From Arthrobacter zhangbolii (GTDB taxonomy: Bacteria; Actinomycetota; Actinomycetes; Actinomycetales; Micrococcaceae): DNA of 64,000 bases. Below, in pieces: positions 62,720-64,000 of this stretch. The stretch lies in NCBI RefSeq assembly GCF_022869865.1, contig NZ_CP094984.1, positions 2,108,001 to 2,172,000 on the forward strand, written 5' to 3'. Position numbers and translations under genes: made by a program. Position 1 is the first letter of the stretch. Every line of letters starts with the position of its first letter. Below the pieces are notes generated by a model, which saw nothing but the letters and a program-made list of their open reading frames with translations, had not been told where the DNA came from and did not search any database.

Positions 62720-63295
62720 CTAATATGGCGCCGCTGCGGCCATCCGCGTGGTATCTCCATTGGAGGACTCGACAGTGCTCTCCTCGCCGGCGTCCGGGAG
62801 CTCCCCCGTCAGCGGGTCGGCCAGCCTGTCCAGGGCGTCGGACAGGTCCGGGTCAGCGCCGGCGCCATGATCCGTTTCCCCGGTGTTCGTTGCATGGGCC
62901 ATGCCCGCGCTGCCTGACGCACCCTCCCCCGTTCCGGAAACGGTGCGTCGAAAACTCGCCGTGCCCCACATCAGGTCATGGCCCACGGTATCCGCATCAA
63001 TGTCAGCGCTCGTGCCGCTGCGGCCATCCTCGGTGGCCCACTGCCGAAGCCTCAGCCTGCCCGTAACCACAACCCGGTCACCCTTATGAATACTGAAGGC
63101 CGCATTGGTGGCGAGTTGCCGAAACAGGCTCACGGCGTACCAGTTGGTCTGCCCGTCAGTCCACCCGCCGGTATCCCGGTCATACCGGCGCTCGGTGGTG
63201 CACATCCGAAAGCTGGCGACAGCCAGCCCTTGATCAGTGGTGTTCTGGCGGAGTTCGGTGGCCACATAGCCCCGGAGCGTAATGGTGTCACTCAT
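62720..63295 (-). CDS. Single-stranded DNA-binding protein paralogue (SsbB-like, no acidic tail)
   Basis: The 191-residue protein has an OB fold (residues 1-115): MSDTITLRGYVATE, LAVASFRMCTTERRYDR and TNWYAVSLFRQLATNAA with the DNA-stacking aromatics. The C-terminal half is a low-complexity Gly/Asp/Thr linker that ends MAAAAPY; the DDDIPF-type tip used by primary SSBs to recruit partners is missing. So this is likely the secondary SSB. The ATG at 63295 is preferred over an adjacent ATG because it fits the family start. AGGAA lies upstream. Confidence 0.88.
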   Translation of the reverse strand: MSDTITLRGYVATELRQNTTDQGLAVASFRMCTTERRYDRDTGGWTDGQTNWYAVSLFRQLATNAAFSIHKGDRVVVTGRLRLRQWATEDGRSGTSADIDADTVGHDLMWGTASFRRTVSGTGEGASGSAGMAHATNTGETDHGAGADPDLSDALDRLADPLTGELPDAGEESTVESSNGDTTRMAAAAPY

Positions 63296-63618
63296 CATTT
63301 CCTGCCTTCGGCTCGGTGCGGCAGCGGGTCCGCGCCGTCTGCAACAGCGCAATCCCACCCGCACGGGGTCCGGCTCATCCACCGGTCCGCCCAGTTTTTA
63401 CCGTCCAGGTACGGCGTGGGGTCTGGTGGACATCAGGTGTGGATGACGGAGAGCCGGTCCCCGGGTTTCCTGTGCTGTGGAGGGAATGAGGAAGGGCTGC
63501 ACACGGTCCGGCGCTGCATCGGAGGCGTTGCAAACCGGCGGTGTCCGCGCCGCAGACGGAACGCGGCGGGCTCTTCGCGCCGGTCCAGGGAAAAGGTGCA
63601 GGTTGGGAAACCCGGAAG
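63296..63618. other. Intergenic region between the ssb paralogue and tRNA-Arg
   Basis: No gene is supported in these 323 bases. The left part must hold the ssb promoter. The right part, downstream of tRNA-Arg, has a GC-rich imperfect hairpin (around 63543-63570) that could end the tRNA transcript, but no T-run was found. Confidence 0.4.
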
Positions 63619-63691
63619 TGCCCCCGGCGCGACTCGAACGCGCAACCTACGGATTAGAAGGCCGTTGCTCTATCCATTGAGCTACGGGGGC
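63619..63691 (-). tRNA. tRNA-Arg (anticodon TCT)
   Basis: The 73-base cloverleaf has acceptor GCCCCCG/CGGGGGC, anticodon loop CTTCTAA (TCT), T arm GCGCGTTCGAGTCGCGC, and no encoded CCA. The anticodon stem ends in a C-T mismatch at the loop. Upstream on the minus strand CTGAAC (63728-63733) and TAGTAT (63704-63709) are 18 bases apart and may be its promoter. Confidence 0.95.
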
Positions 63692-63909
63692 AACCAGTCG
63701 ATGATACTACGGACCCCGCTCCCCACCGTTCAGGGCCCCTCCGCGCCCGCGCTCCAATGCCGCCCAGCGGGTGCCCGCCACACCCGATTCCGGCCGTTCC
63801 AAAAAAGTTTTCATGTTTTTGCATCCAAAACGCCGGCACCGGAAGTAGTAGGGGTGTAAGTCAAACGAAACCCGTACCGGTGGGTGCGGCAACTGAAGGA
63901 GCACAGATC

Positions 63910-64000
63910 ATGCGTAAGACCGCTTCCGCCCTCGCGGCCCTCGGAGTAGGCGCCGCCGCAGTTCTCTCGGCAATGCCGGCGCAGGCCGCTGACACCGATA
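63910..64000 (+). CDS. Secreted protein, N-terminal part only (continues beyond the window)
   Basis: Thirty codons are visible. ATG at 63910 follows AAGGAG, and the product starts MRKTASALAALGVGAAAVLSA, then MPAQAADTD, a Sec signal peptide with an AQA cleavage site. The mature part is outside the window, so the family cannot be named. The upstream 218 bases hold no other gene. Confidence 0.75.
   Translation, partial: MRKTASALAALGVGAAAVLSAMPAQAADTD

Overview
The window is a 64 kb stretch of GC-rich actinobacterial chromosome. It most likely comes from Arthrobacter or a close relative in the Micrococcaceae. The reasons are the class Ib nrdHIEF operon, paired clpP1/clpP2, a mycothiol-type DsbA protein, a group II truncated haemoglobin, and rplU-rpmA-obgE-proB-proA-nadD-rsfS beside a long RNase E. 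Recalled from memory and not checked here, the gene order from the histidine phosphatase (17 kb) to the SSB paralogue (63 kb) follows the Mycobacterium tuberculosis block around Rv2419c-Rv2478c, with insertions and one relocation. Genus-level placement is inference.

Layout. 1-4.1 kb: nrdF (partial), nrdE, nrdI and nrdH on the minus strand, with two NrdR-type boxes on the promoter. 4.3-13 kb: a LysR regulator with its own NrdR-like box, a FUSC transporter, a lipoprotein, an App1 phosphatase, a membrane desaturase, then a plus-strand set (PLP alanine-racemase-fold protein, ALO-type FAD oxidase, lysoplasmalogenase). 13-16.6 kb: a Nudix-NYN fusion protein and the NAD-salvage operon pnuC-nadR-nrtR, whose leader holds a perfect palindrome. 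16.7-17 kb: two identical tRNA-Ala(GGC) genes. 17-25.8 kb: minus-strand block rplU-rpmA // obgE-proB-proA-small membrane protein-nadD-repeat-rich membrane-anchored protein-rsfS-histidine phosphatase. 26-29.6 kb: rne.

30-41.3 kb: a VKOR family protein, an orphan maltokinase cap-domain protein, a PRISE-type SDR, the ileS-folC-DUF4233-ndk operon under a translational T-box riboswitch, an SDR, an AbiEi/DUF559 protein, a gene-poor GC-rich gap and a DUF488 protein. 41.4-49.6 kb: valS, a mycothiol-nitroreductase homologue with a changed active site, clpX, clpP2, clpP1 (with a ClgR-type operator), tig, tRNA-Pro(TGG) and tRNA-Gly(TCC). 49.7-58 kb: a Nei-type glycosylase, rpiB, a secreted metzincin protease, pepN, an OsmC protein, an MscS channel and glbO. 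58-64 kb: a conserved hypothetical, two thioesterases, ettA, a small lipoprotein, an SSB paralogue lacking the acidic tail, tRNA-Arg(TCT) and the start of a secreted protein that runs off the window.

Functionally the window is mostly housekeeping: dNTP supply, NAD synthesis and salvage, proline synthesis, translation and ribosome maturation, RNA decay, proteostasis and base repair. No phage, insertion sequence, CRISPR array or biosynthetic cluster was seen. The most informative signals are regulatory (T-box with a visible sequestrator, NrdR, NrtR-like and ClgR-like sites). The unusual proteins are the Nudix-NYN fusion, NadR without the Walker A lysine, the CPFA nitroreductase homologue and the tail-less SSB.
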